Positions 1-8,156 of a stretch of DNA of 64,000 nt are shown here, piece by piece. The translations under genes and the position numbers were made by a program. The stretch's first letter is position 1. The number at the start of each line of letters is the position of its first letter. The notes under the pieces were generated by a model that did no database searches, was not told where the DNA came from, and saw only the letters and a list, made by a program, of their open reading frames with translations. Source of the stretch: JBCBJX01 sp964342855 (GTDB taxonomy: Bacteria; Pseudomonadota; Alphaproteobacteria; Caulobacterales; Parvularculaceae); NCBI GenBank assembly GCA_964342855.1, contig CAYFIB010000006.1:58524-122523 (forward strand), in the 5' to 3' direction.

Positions 1-76
1 GATGTTCGCTGAGCAGGCTCTTCGCGACGTCTTCGAGCTGGTCGATCGCCGTCGCCCAGACGCCGAAGAAATTCAT
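1..76 (-). pseudogene. Partial AHSA1/SRPBCC C-terminal segment running off the window edge
   Basis: Read leftwards from an ATG at 76, this encodes about 25 residues containing FFGVWATAIDQLEDVAK. That closely matches the C-terminal helix of the AHSA1 protein ending at 570 (GFFDGWATAIDQLDALAQ). At DNA level the two share an identical run of about 24 bases around 36-59 and 600-623. Only 35 bases separate it from the stop of the upstream AHSA1 gene, so the rest of an AHSA1 domain cannot fit here. It is therefore a remnant of a duplicated copy or the start of a short or fused gene continuing outside the window. The frame stays open to base 1, so a functional gene cannot be excluded. Confidence 0.4.
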
Positions 77-111
77 GTTCAAAGTTGAGCGGTAAACTGT
101 CCGGTTGCGCC

Positions 112-573
112 CTAAACGGCGCGGACGACGTACTCCCGGAGGCGATCCAGGGCGCCGCCCCATCCGAACCGGGCGCCCTTGATGATCCCACCGCCGTCGA
201 AGGCCGCGATCTGCGCCGTCACGATCAACTTCGAACCGCCCTCGGCATCCCGCATTTCCGCCGTAACGAGGCTCGCGGCCATTCGGCGCCCGTTCGTCTC
301 GACCGTTTCCGCGAACACCACCCGTCGCCCGTCGACCAGATCGCAATAGATCTGTTCAATGCGGATGTCCGGCTGTTCGGGAGCGGAGCAGACGGAGACG
401 TCGCGCCCGCCGACGCAAGCGTCCGACTGTTCATAGCGTACGGTGACGTTTTCTGACGGGCTCGACCAGACCGAGCGCGCGTCCGGATCAATGAACGCTC
501 GGTAGACCAGTTCCGCCGGCGCCGAGATATCCCGCTCAAAGACCAACGTTTCGTGTTTCACTTGTTCCGTCAT
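112..573 (-). CDS. SRPBCC (AHSA1/START-like) domain protein
   Basis: A 153-residue protein of the AHSA1 branch of the SRPBCC helix-grip fold. The N-terminal LVFERDISAPAELVYRAF strand-helix is typical, and the C-terminal long helix ends REYVVRAV. Proteins of this family bind hydrophobic ligands; the ligand here is unknown. The ATG overlaps the TGA of the upstream AHSA1 gene by 4 nt (ATGA), so the pair is translationally coupled and belongs to an operon headed by the ArsR gene at 1410. Family context (ArsR plus AHSA1 genes) is common, often in environmental sensing or stress loci, but no specific role can be read here. Confidence 0.8.
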   Translation of the reverse strand: MTEQVKHETLVFERDISAPAELVYRAFIDPDARSVWSSPSENVTVRYEQSDACVGGRDVSVCSAPEQPDIRIEQIYCDLVDGRRVVFAETVETNGRRMAASLVTAEMRDAEGGSKLIVTAQIAAFDGGGIIKGARFGWGGALDRLREYVVRAV

Positions 574-1058
574 TGCATCAGCTCCTGTGCAAGCGCGTCC
601 AGCTGGTCGATCGCCGTCGCCCAGCCATCAAAAAAGCCCATGTCTTCATGTTTCTTTTTGTCCGCCTCATCCTTGTGCAGAACGAGCGCGCGATAGAGCG
701 TCCCTTCCGGGATGTCCGACAGGGTGATGATCGCTGTCATGAACGGCGCGGCGTTCGGGCGGAAGCCGCCGGAAACGGCGTCGGTAAAGACCAACCGCTC
801 GCCATCGACGACTTCGAGAAAGCAGCCGTAGCCTTCGTGCCGCGAGCCGTCCGGCATGGTCATCGCCGTATCGAAAGCGCCGCCGGGGCGTACGTCGAGG
901 GCGAGCGCTTGCGTGACGACCGGTTTCGGCGCGAACCACGCCTCGAAGTGGTCAGTCTCGGTCCAGCACCGCCAGACGAGCGATCTCGGCGCCGCGAGCC
1001 GTCTTTCGATCTCCAGATCGAACGGCCCCGGACGAAGGTCCGTTTGACGGTCAGTCAT
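570..1058 (-). CDS. SRPBCC (AHSA1/START-like) domain protein
   Basis: Second AHSA1-type protein of the operon, about 162 residues, with an N-terminal FDLEIERRLAAPRSLVWRCW and a W-rich ligand-cavity region, ending in the long helix GFFDGWATAIDQLDALAQ. Three ATGs stand in a row at 1064, 1061 and 1058. The AAAGGAGA ribosome binding site lies only 1 nt before the first but 7 nt before the third, so 1058 is chosen. The start lies inside the end of the ArsR gene (stop 1051-1053), again suggesting coupling. Its C-terminal end is partly duplicated at the left edge of the window. Confidence 0.82.
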   Translation of the reverse strand: MTDRQTDLRPGPFDLEIERRLAAPRSLVWRCWTETDHFEAWFAPKPVVTQALALDVRPGGAFDTAMTMPDGSRHEGYGCFLEVVDGERLVFTDAVSGGFRPNAAPFMTAIITLSDIPEGTLYRALVLHKDEADKKKHEDMGFFDGWATAIDQLDALAQELMQ

Positions 1059-1410
1059 CATCATTCTCCTTTGACTGAAGGTCGGCGAGATAGGCTTCAA
1101 GTCGGTCGAGCCGCCCTTCCCAGAGGGCGCGCTGATCGGCGATCCAGTCCTGCGCGCCCGCGAGCGCGTCCGATTTGATCTCGCACGTCCGCACCCGCCC
1201 TTCCTTGCGGGAGACGACGATACCTCCCTCCTCCAGAACCTTGATGTGCTGAAGAAAGGAGGGGAGCGCCATGTCGAACGGGTCGGCGAGGTCTTTCACG
1301 GACGCTGGCCCCCGCGCGAGGCGCTGGACCACGGCGCGGCGCGTCGGGTCCGCGAGCGCCCGGAAAACGCCGTCGAGATGGGTGTCGGTCACATGCGATT
1401 GGTTAGGCAT
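1051..1410 (-). CDS. ArsR-family winged-helix transcriptional regulator
   Basis: A 119-residue ArsR/SmtB-type repressor. FRALADPTRRAVVQRL is the classic N-terminal helix; the HTH follows (VKDLADPFDMALPSFLQHI), then the wing with GIVVSRKEGRVRTCEI and a C-terminal helical tail with W residues. No metal-binding Cys motif is seen, so it resembles the SdpR-like subgroup found with AHSA1 proteins rather than a metal sensor. It heads the operon with two AHSA1 genes. A palindrome and a repeated half-site over its own start region suggest autorepression. Confidence 0.9.
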   Translation of the reverse strand: MPNQSHVTDTHLDGVFRALADPTRRAVVQRLARGPASVKDLADPFDMALPSFLQHIKVLEEGGIVVSRKEGRVRTCEIKSDALAGAQDWIADQRALWEGRLDRLEAYLADLQSKENDDD

Positions 1411-1460
1411 TCGCCTAGGTATTCACGCTGACGCCCTCCCGTCAATAACAGTTAGGTATT
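1404..1460 (-). promoter_or_regulatory. Probable ArsR operator/promoter region
   Basis: TAGGC-ATTC-GCCTA (1404-1417) is a perfect 5-bp inverted repeat overlapping the ATG and ribosome binding site of the ArsR gene. An 8-bp direct repeat TAGGTATT occurs at 1416-1423 and again at 1453-1460. On the minus strand a TTGACG hexamer (1440-1445) sits about 17 nt from the proximal repeat, so a repressor here would cover the -10 region and start codon. The leader would be very short. The repeats are seen; regulator binding is inferred. Confidence 0.5.
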
Positions 1461-1551
1461 TTTCTTAGTTTTGCATCGCGCGCGCCTGCGACGCGACAGG
1501 CGTACCCTTAACCGTTATAAAGACCCCGAAGATCGGCCTCGGGGGCGGACC

Positions 1552-3006
1552 ATGTGGCGTCAGGCGCTTGAAAATCTGAAATCGCTGTTCCCGTCCTCCG
1601 GCGGCGTCGGCGAGATCATCGATACCGGCGAGGCGAGCCGCGCGAAGCGCTCCTATTGCCGGGTCGAGCTGGAAGCCGACGGCTTCACGGACGCCGCAAG
1701 CCGCCCGATCCTCAGCCGCAAATCTGCCGACCGCCATTGCGCGACGCCGGACTGGGCGCGCGAAGCGCTCGCTTTCGACGTGCGCAACTGGCGGAGCGAA
1801 ATCCTGAAGTTCGGCGCGATGCGCTCGCGCCGGTGGACGATCGGGCTCGGCCTCGCCGCGGCTCTCTCGACGGTCTTCTGGATTTTGCTCCTCGACGTCG
1901 CGCACGCGAGCCTCGACGCGGACGGCGGCGCGCCCGGGCCGATCGGCATGACGGGCTGGATCACCCTTGCCGGGCTTCACACCCTCATCTGCATGGGCGT
2001 CGCCTCGAAGTTCTTCGATGACGACTTCAAGCCCGGTACGAAAGCGAAACTCTGGATCGATGCGGTTCACGAATCGGCCGTCATCCGCGGCGGCGTGCAG
2101 CGCGCTCTCGATACGGAGTTGCTGGATCGCATCCGCGACGCCGCGAGCAACGCCGCGCCCGCCGCGCCCGATCAGGACACGCAGGGCCAGAACGACCCGA
2201 AAGACGAGCTGACCCTGACGCTCGATCTCTGGCGCATCGCCGAGCGCGGCTTCCGCAACATCGTGTTTCGCTACGACGCGTTCCGTCAGGTGACGCGGTT
2301 CGCCGTCGGCACGCGCGGGGGCGAAGCGGCCTCGCGGGACATGCTGGTTCTGCTTCCGCTCACGGGCCTTGTCGCCTTCGCCCTCGATACGCTGCGCCAG
2401 CGCGGCGAATTTTCTCTTCTGTACGATGGCGATCTTGCAAGCGGCGACGCGCGCGGGGTCATCGTCTTCACCGCACTGATGATCGGCGCGGTCGCCGCGA
2501 CGCTGATGCGCCTGGAATTTCATCGCCGGGCGAAGCGTTACGCAAATCAGTATCTGCTCGCTCTTTCCTCCGGTTATCTCGACGCTCTTCCCGGCCGTAG
2601 CCGCCTTTCAGGCGATGTCTGCCGACCGAACCCGGGGCCGAGCCCCAATGGCCGCCACGAAGTCGCGCGCGGCGCGCCGGAGATCGAGCGCATCAAGCGC
2701 GAGGTGGCGGCGGACCTCAATCATGCGCCCGCGAGCGTCGTCGAGCAGGTGCTCGGCGCCTATGACAGCGTGGCGCGTCGCAAGCTCTCGGATTTCGACC
2801 AGACCGACGCCATCCGCGACGGTTATCAGGCGCTGCAGCGGCGCGTGCGCGTCTCCGGCGGCTTTTCATCGGAGGCGTCGCCGGAGACCGTTGCACCAGG
2901 CGAGCCGCAACCGAAATGGCGCGCGAAACCGGAAGGGCCGGAAGCCATCGGCGTGCGCTTCGACGCCGCGCCCGCGGGCTTCCGGTATTTCGATCCGACG
3001 CCCTGA
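1552..3006 (+). CDS. Hypothetical membrane protein, four predicted TM segments
   Basis: 484 residues, family not recognised. Start chosen at ATG 1552 (MWRQALENLKSL), preceded by GGGGCGGA; the frame extends upstream but without a better start. Hydrophobic stretches are near residues 100-125 (WTIGLGLAAALSTVFWILLL), 140-165, 265-285 and 305-330, in two pairs separated by a charged soluble stretch of about 120 residues. The C-terminal third is soluble with Ala- and Arg-rich helices. Upstream, the sequence ACCGTTATAAAG around 1510-1522 may contain a -10 element. The gene ends 6 nt before the convergent LpxR-like gene. No function can be proposed. Confidence 0.75.
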   Translation: MWRQALENLKSLFPSSGGVGEIIDTGEASRAKRSYCRVELEADGFTDAASRPILSRKSADRHCATPDWAREALAFDVRNWRSEILKFGAMRSRRWTIGLGLAAALSTVFWILLLDVAHASLDADGGAPGPIGMTGWITLAGLHTLICMGVASKFFDDDFKPGTKAKLWIDAVHESAVIRGGVQRALDTELLDRIRDAASNAAPAAPDQDTQGQNDPKDELTLTLDLWRIAERGFRNIVFRYDAFRQVTRFAVGTRGGEAASRDMLVLLPLTGLVAFALDTLRQRGEFSLLYDGDLASGDARGVIVFTALMIGAVAATLMRLEFHRRAKRYANQYLLALSSGYLDALPGRSRLSGDVCRPNPGPSPNGRHEVARGAPEIERIKREVAADLNHAPASVVEQVLGAYDSVARRKLSDFDQTDAIRDGYQALQRRVRVSGGFSSEASPETVAPGEPQPKWRAKPEGPEAIGVRFDAAPAGFRYFDPTP

Positions 3007-3012
3007 AGCGAT

Positions 3013-4215
3013 CTAGAGCGCGACCTGCACCGTGATCGCGCCGAAGCGGTCCGGGCTCAACTGCGCGAAAAATTCCTTGGACCGATAAACCAGCGTCGCC
3101 GCCGTCTGCACGCGACCGAGCTGAATCGCGGCGCCCGCCTGCGCGTCGAACACGAAGGTGCGTTTCTCAACGCTCGGCGAGTCCGGATCAAACGTGTTGC
3201 CGTCAAGGAAGAGGTTCCGCCCGACCCCGCGCACGTCAGCGCCCGCGAAGACGTACCAGTTGAAGCCGTCCGGATCCGGAAGGAAAAAGCTCGCGCCGCC
3301 AAGGGCCGGCCGCACGCGCGGCGGTCCGTAGTCGAGATCCAGCTTGTCGCCGATGCGGATGGTCCCGCCCACGCGCCCGTTGATGGCGACATTGCCGAGC
3401 GTGCCCCCGACATGGGGCTCGAAGCTCGCCTGCAGCGGCCCGACGCGCGGCGATGTCCACAGACCGACGCGGCGCTCGTAAATGAGCTCCACGCCGGGTT
3501 CGTTGTCGAGCTGGAAGTCCCAGCCGTTCACTGGGCTGTCGCCGATGACGCGGTGAAACTGGTTCTGCACTTCGTCGCCGAAAGCCGCGGGCCCGACCAC
3601 GCCGAGATTGACCTGAAACGTGTCGAGCGTGACCCGGTCTTTCCGCCGGCGCTCCACCACCCACGTCACGCCGCCATAAAGCCAACCGGCGTACGGACGA
3701 TCGTCCGGGTCCGGAACCGCCGCGCTCGTTTCACGCGGCGTGAAGATCGACTGACCGAAATGGTAGCCGCGGCGCACGAAGACGGGATTTCGCGGCAGCT
3801 CGATGCCCGCTTGCGTCGGAAGGATCGCTTTGGCGTTATTGAGGTTGAACGGGCCGAGGCCGATGCGGCTCACGCGATTGCCGATCGCGTACGGCGCGAA
3901 GCGGCGCAGTTTCGGGCCGCCCATCCAGCTGACCCGGAAGCCGTTGGTGTAGTTTCGGTCCGTACCCGCCAACGCGTCATTCTCGAAAACGAACGAGAAG
4001 GTGCCCTCGGCGTTGAAGAGGCGCGCACGGTTGGCGTAGCCGCTGCCGTCGGCCTCCTCTTCCCTATACGCCGCCGCCGAAGGCGCCTTGATCGACGTCG
4101 CGATGGCGAGAACCGGCCCCGCTTCCGCACCGGAGGCGGCGAACCGCGTCTGCGCGGCGACCGGCGCCGTTGTTGAAATGACCGCCGCAATGGCGAGTGC
4201 TGAAAGGCGTTTCAT
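3013..4215 (-). CDS. LpxR-like outer-membrane lipid A deacylase (DUF2219)
   Basis: 400 residues with an N-terminal signal peptide (MKRLSALAIAAVISTTAPVAAQ). The family signature FSFVFENDALAGTDRNYTNG contains the Asn-Asp pair and the Tyr-Thr-Asn-Gly stretch typical of DUF2219/LpxR, followed by RPYAGWLYGG and alternating amphipathic strands consistent with a 12-stranded barrel. The family removes the 3'-linked acyloxyacyl chain of lipid A in the outer membrane. Many family members are untested, so deacylase activity is inferred. Transcribed alone, convergent to the membrane protein gene. Confidence 0.85.
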   Translation of the reverse strand: MKRLSALAIAAVISTTAPVAAQTRFAASGAEAGPVLAIATSIKAPSAAAYREEEADGSGYANRARLFNAEGTFSFVFENDALAGTDRNYTNGFRVSWMGGPKLRRFAPYAIGNRVSRIGLGPFNLNNAKAILPTQAGIELPRNPVFVRRGYHFGQSIFTPRETSAAVPDPDDRPYAGWLYGGVTWVVERRRKDRVTLDTFQVNLGVVGPAAFGDEVQNQFHRVIGDSPVNGWDFQLDNEPGVELIYERRVGLWTSPRVGPLQASFEPHVGGTLGNVAINGRVGGTIRIGDKLDLDYGPPRVRPALGGASFFLPDPDGFNWYVFAGADVRGVGRNLFLDGNTFDPDSPSVEKRTFVFDAQAGAAIQLGRVQTAATLVYRSKEFFAQLSPDRFGAITVQVAL

Positions 4216-4401
4216 GTCGCAATCCCCAACCCGCGACGCGCCTTCGAGAATCCATCGCGCCGCTGACTGAGGCCGAAATGTGGTCGAGGCCTGACGGTTC
4301 GAAGACCCTGACAGTCGCCATCACGCGGGTTTGAGTAAGCGTGGTTTGGCTCGTGAGGCGTTCTAGGTCACGTCGGGCCGAGGCTTTCAGGAGACCACAT
4401 C

Positions 4402-4992
4402 GTGCGCCACGCGTTGCTATCCCTCTCGTTTTCCTTCGCCGCCCTGCTGAATGGCGGCGCGCACGCCGGCGAGCCGCAGACCGCCGTTTTCGCGGGCGGT
4501 TGCTTCTGGTGCGTTGAAGCGGACTTCGACAAGCTGGACGGCGTTCTCGCGACGACGTCCGGCTTCGCGGGCGGCTCGGTCGAGGACCCGAGCTACAAGC
4601 AAGTGACGCGCGGCGGGACCGGCCATCTGGAGGTGGTCGAGATCACGTACGATCCGGATATCGTCAGTTTTCGCACCTTGGCCGACTATCTGCTCCGCCA
4701 TGTCGACCCGACGGATGATGGCGGCCAGTTCTGCGATCGCGGCGACAGCTATCGGACGGCGATTTTCTATTCGTCCGAAACCGAAAAATCAGACGCCGAG
4801 GCGGCGCTCTCCAGCGCGTCTGATGCCCTCGGCCAGAAAGTCGTCACCCGCGCCATCAAACTCGACGCTTTTTATCCGGCTGAAGAGTATCATCAGGATT
4901 ACTACAAGAAGAGCCCGCTTCAGTACGCTTATTATCGCCGATCCTGCGGTCGGGACCGGCGCGTCGAAGCCGTCTGGAGCGCCGCGTCCTAA
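4402..4992 (+). CDS. msrA: Peptide methionine sulfoxide reductase MsrA, exported
   Basis: 196 residues starting at GTG 4402, with AGGAG 8-9 nt upstream. The signature AGGCFWCVEADFDKLDGV gives catalytic Cys34, followed by SGFAGG, TGHLEVVEITYDP and YHQDYY, all MsrA hallmarks; a further Cys near the C-terminus (RRSCGRD) may act as resolving residue. A short hydrophobic signal peptide (residues 1-22) precedes the domain, so it probably repairs Met-S-sulfoxide in periplasmic proteins. No msrB is nearby. The stop codon overlaps that of the convergent agmatine deiminase gene. Confidence 0.93.
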   Translation: MRHALLSLSFSFAALLNGGAHAGEPQTAVFAGGCFWCVEADFDKLDGVLATTSGFAGGSVEDPSYKQVTRGGTGHLEVVEITYDPDIVSFRTLADYLLRHVDPTDDGGQFCDRGDSYRTAIFYSSETEKSDAEAALSSASDALGQKVVTRAIKLDAFYPAEEYHQDYYKKSPLQYAYYRRSCGRDRRVEAVWSAAS

Positions 4993-6038
4993 ACCTTCGG
5001 CCGCTGCTGCGTGATGCAGTGGAAGGAGCCGCCGCCGCTCAGGATGTGGTGAGAGGGGAGAAGCGCGCCGGAAGCGCGAGGCCCCTCGTCCATCAGCAGG
5101 TCGAACGCCTCTTCCGCGGCGGTTTCGTCGCCGCCCGCCTCCACATAGTGCGGGGCGACGAGCGCGCCGTTCCCGATGAGGAAGTTCATGTGGCTCGCCG
5201 CCGCCGGTTCGCCGTCGATCTCGATAAGACCCGGCGACGGGATTTCAATGATCTCCAACGTGCGGCCGCCCGCATCGACAGCGCCTTTCAGCGCCGCCTT
5301 GATCGCGGCGTAGACGTCCCGGTTCGGATCATCATCGCCGGTCGGGCGCTGGATAACCACGCGGCCGGGCGCGAGGAACCGCGCGAGGTTGTCCACATGG
5401 CCGTCCGTATGGTCCCCGGCAAGGCCTTCATCGAGCCAGAGCACGCGCTCCACGCCAAGCGCTTCGCGCAGCGCCGCCTCGACCGCCGCTTCATCGGCGC
5501 CCGGATTACGGTTCGGGTTTAGAAGGCACTGGCGCGTGGTGATCGCCGTCCCCTCGCCGTCGATCTCGATGGCGCCGCCCTCGGCGACCAATGCTTCGAC
5601 GCGGTGAAACGGAAGCCCGGCCATCTCCGCGAGGATGTCGGCCATTCGATCGTCCGAACCGAGACGGTATTTTCCGCCCCAGCCATTGAAGCGGAACCCG
5701 GCGGCGCGCAGGCCGGCGCTCCCGCGCGTCAGGAGCGGCCCTGTATCGCGCAGCCAGATATCGCCAAGGGGCGCCTCGACGACGCGGACGGCGCCGTCGG
5801 CGATGTCTTCGGCCAACGAAGCCGCCGCGGCTTCCGCTGCGCGCCCCGCCGTCGCGACAAGATCGATCTCGTCCGCCGCGCCCGATTCCGCGTCCGGCGA
5901 GACGAGAGCCGCGACAAGGTCGGCGACTTCGTCGCGCGCGCCGTCGAGATCGGCCTCCCAGAGCGCCGGATCGCTCGGCCAGCCGACCCAGATCGCCTCG
6001 TGCGGCTCCCATTCAGCGGGCATCACGAAATCGGCCAT
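4989..6038 (-). CDS. aguA: Agmatine deiminase
   Basis: 349 residues starting at ATG 6038 (MADFVMPAEWEPHEAIWVGW), preceded by AGGAGCACC; an in-frame upstream extension to 6122 lacks family similarity and is rejected. Guanidino-group modifying fold: WLRDTGP, RFNGWGGKY, HTDGHVDNLARFL and the C-terminal catalytic motif GGGSFHCITQQ (Cys341) are all present. It converts agmatine to N-carbamoylputrescine and ammonia for putrescine synthesis. The usual partner aguB is not in the window. Start region is divergent from the FMN riboswitch. Confidence 0.93.
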   Translation of the reverse strand: MADFVMPAEWEPHEAIWVGWPSDPALWEADLDGARDEVADLVAALVSPDAESGAADEIDLVATAGRAAEAAAASLAEDIADGAVRVVEAPLGDIWLRDTGPLLTRGSAGLRAAGFRFNGWGGKYRLGSDDRMADILAEMAGLPFHRVEALVAEGGAIEIDGEGTAITTRQCLLNPNRNPGADEAAVEAALREALGVERVLWLDEGLAGDHTDGHVDNLARFLAPGRVVIQRPTGDDDPNRDVYAAIKAALKGAVDAGGRTLEIIEIPSPGLIEIDGEPAAASHMNFLIGNGALVAPHYVEAGGDETAAEEAFDLLMDEGPRASGALLPSHHILSGGGSFHCITQQRPKV

Positions 6039-6127
6039 GGCGGTGCTCCTGAACGTGTGACTGACCGCCGATATTGCGGTCGCTTCGGCGCGAGCTATAT
6101 TCGTCTTCGTGGATAAATCCACGGTGC

Positions 6128-6288
6128 GATCTTCGGGGCGGGGCGAAAGTCCCCACCGACGGTGATGCGGCGATGGTTTCGGCCAGACCCGACGAGCCCG
6201 TGAGCGGACGCCGGAACGTAAGTTCCGGAAGATGCAGGAGCCGGTGAGACCCCGGCGCCGACGGTTACAGTCCGGATGGGAGAAGATC
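6128..6288 (+). promoter_or_regulatory. FMN riboswitch (RFN element)
   Basis: Closing helix GATCTTC (6128-6134) pairs perfectly with GAAGATC (6282-6288). In between are the conserved GGGGCGGGGCGAAAGTCCCC, ACCGACGGTGAT, AGCCCGTGAGC, GATGCAGGAGCCGGTGAGA and GCCGACGGTTACAGTCCGGATGG blocks. The variable arm carries an extra stem CCGGAAC-GTAA-GTTCCGG (about 6213-6230). It lies 150 nt before ribD and should repress the riboflavin operon when FMN is high. No clean rho-independent terminator is seen in 6289-6438, so control of translation initiation is more likely, but this is inference. Confidence 0.97.
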
Positions 6289-6438
6289 AGCGAACGAGAC
6301 CGCTCGGCGACGCCGCGCGGTCAGGGCGCGCGTGTTTTCACGCCGTCCTTGCGACCGGACGCCGGAAATGCGTTCGCGCGCCGTCCGTTCTCCCGACCAC
6401 CCCATTCGAGTTTCGCGCCGTGACGGGAACGGAAGCGA

Positions 6439-7557
6439 ATGGACGACGATCGTCGACATATGGAGCGCGCCCTCGACCTGGCGCGGAGGGCGGAGGGCTT
6501 CACCTCCCCGAACCCCATGGTCGGCTGCGTCGTCGTGAAAGACGGCCGCGTCGTCGGCGAAGGCTTTCACGCGCGCCCCGGCGGCGCCCACGCCGAAGTC
6601 GCCGCGCTGAAAGAGGCGGGTGACGCCGCCCGCGGCGCGACGCTCTATGTGACGCTCGAACCCTGCAACCACCATGGCCGCACGCCGCCTTGCGCCGACG
6701 CCGTGCTGGACGCCGGCGTCGCGGAAGTCGTCTACGCCCTCTCCGACCCGAACCCGACCGCCGCCGGCGGCGCGGCGCGTCTTGCGGCGGCGGGCGTGAA
6801 AACCCGCGGCGGCGTCTGCGAGAACGAAGCGCGCCATCTCAACCGCTTCTGGCTGACGAAGCTCCGTACCGGGCGCCCGCACGTCATCGCGAAATTCGCT
6901 GCGAGCCTCGACGGGCGCATCGCGACGCGGACCGGCCAGTCCCAGTGGATCACCGGCGCCGACGCCCGCGCGCGAAGCCATGATCTCCGTCAGGCCTGCG
7001 ACGCCATCATCGTCGGCGCGAATACGGTGATTGCGGACGATCCGACGCTGACGGCGCGCCCGGAGCGCGATCTCGGCGGCCTCGCCGCGCGCCATCCGCT
7101 TCGCGTCGTGCTCGATTCCAACGGGCGCGCGCCGGTGACCGCCAAGATCTTCGACGCGACGGGCGCGGCGCAAACCCTCGTCGCGGCGACCGATATGACG
7201 CCCGCGAGCCGTCAGGCGCGCCTCGCCGAGCGCGGCGTCGAAACCGCCATTCTGCCGCGCGACGACCGGGGCCGCCCACGCCTGCCCGCTCTCCTCGGGG
7301 AACTCGCGGCGCGGGACGTCAATTCCCTCATCGTCGAAGGCGGCGCCGAGACGCTCGGCGCGTTCTTTGACGGCGGGCTCGTCGATGAGGTTTGGGCCTT
7401 CATCAGCCCCCGCATCATCGGCGGCCCGGCGCCGGGCGCCGTCGCGGGCGTCGGCTTTGCGGCGCTCGCGGATACGGCGCGCCTGGAAGATGTCGCCATC
7501 GAGCCGCTCGGCGAGGATGTTCTCATCCGCGGACTCGTTCGAAAGGAGCGCGCCTGA
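6439..7557 (+). CDS. ribD: Bifunctional diaminohydroxyphosphoribosylaminopyrimidine deaminase / uracil reductase
   Basis: 372 residues with two domains. The N-terminal deaminase (about 1-145) has the zinc site His51-Ala-Glu and the PCNHHGRTPPC motif (Cys76, Cys85). The C-terminal reductase (about 150-370) has KFAASLDGRIATRTGQSQWI and the GGAETLGAFF NADPH-binding region. It performs the second and third steps of riboflavin synthesis. First gene of the FMN-riboswitch operon; its TGA overlaps the ribE ATG (TGATG). GGAAG lies 6 nt before the start. Confidence 0.96.
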   Translation: MDDDRRHMERALDLARRAEGFTSPNPMVGCVVVKDGRVVGEGFHARPGGAHAEVAALKEAGDAARGATLYVTLEPCNHHGRTPPCADAVLDAGVAEVVYALSDPNPTAAGGAARLAAAGVKTRGGVCENEARHLNRFWLTKLRTGRPHVIAKFAASLDGRIATRTGQSQWITGADARARSHDLRQACDAIIVGANTVIADDPTLTARPERDLGGLAARHPLRVVLDSNGRAPVTAKIFDATGAAQTLVAATDMTPASRQARLAERGVETAILPRDDRGRPRLPALLGELAARDVNSLIVEGGAETLGAFFDGGLVDEVWAFISPRIIGGPAPGAVAGVGFAALADTARLEDVAIEPLGEDVLIRGLVRKERA

Positions 7558-8156
7558 TGTTCACCGGCCTTGTTGAAGAAACGGGCGAGGTTCTGGAAGC
7601 CGCGCCGACCGAAACCGGCTTCGATCTCCTCATCCGGGCGAAGACGGTTCTGGAAGGCGTCGCGCTCGGCGATTCCATCGCCGTCGAAGGCGTCTGCCTG
7701 ACCGTCACGGCGTTCGACGGGGAGACTTTTCGCGTCGGCCTTGCGCCGGAAACGCGTCGACGCACGGCGCTGGAAGCGTTGGAGGCCGGCTCGAAAGTCA
7801 ATCTTGAGCGCTCGGTCCTGCCGACGACGCGCCTCGGCGGCCACTTCGTGCAGGGACATGTGGACGGAACCGGGCGCCTCATCTCGCTGACGCCGGAAGC
7901 CGATGCGCTCTGGGTGAAGATTGAAACCGATCCCGCCCTGATGAACTACATCGTCGTGAAAGGCTATATCGCCATCGACGGAACCTCCCTCACCGTCGTT
8001 GAGACGGGGCCCGACTGGTTCACCGTCACCCTCGTCGCTTACACGCAGCAGAAAATCACCCTGCCGACGAAGTCCGTCGGCGCGCCGGTCAATCTCGAAG
8101 TCGACGTGCTCGCGAAGTACGTCGAAAAGCTCGTCGCCGCGAAAGGAGACGCCTGA
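7557..8156 (+). CDS. ribE: Riboflavin synthase alpha chain
   Basis: 199 residues starting at ATG 7557 with MFTGLVEETGEVLEA, the invariant N-terminus that reaches into the neighbouring active site. Two lumazine-binding repeats are visible: one over residues 1-95 (GDSIAVEGVCLTVT) and one over 98-190 (GHFVQGHVDGTG, IDGTSLTVVE). It dismutates two dimethyl-ribityl-lumazines to riboflavin. The start overlaps the ribD stop and the stop overlaps the ribB start, so translation is coupled through the operon. Confidence 0.96.
   Translation: MFTGLVEETGEVLEAAPTETGFDLLIRAKTVLEGVALGDSIAVEGVCLTVTAFDGETFRVGLAPETRRRTALEALEAGSKVNLERSVLPTTRLGGHFVQGHVDGTGRLISLTPEADALWVKIETDPALMNYIVVKGYIAIDGTSLTVVETGPDWFTVTLVAYTQQKITLPTKSVGAPVNLEVDVLAKYVEKLVAAKGDA

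Noticed and set aside
6289..6438. Rho-independent terminator as the expression platform of the FMN riboswitch
   Set aside because: GC-rich partial stems exist, for example GACCGC/GCGGTC near 6300-6325, but none is followed by a T run.
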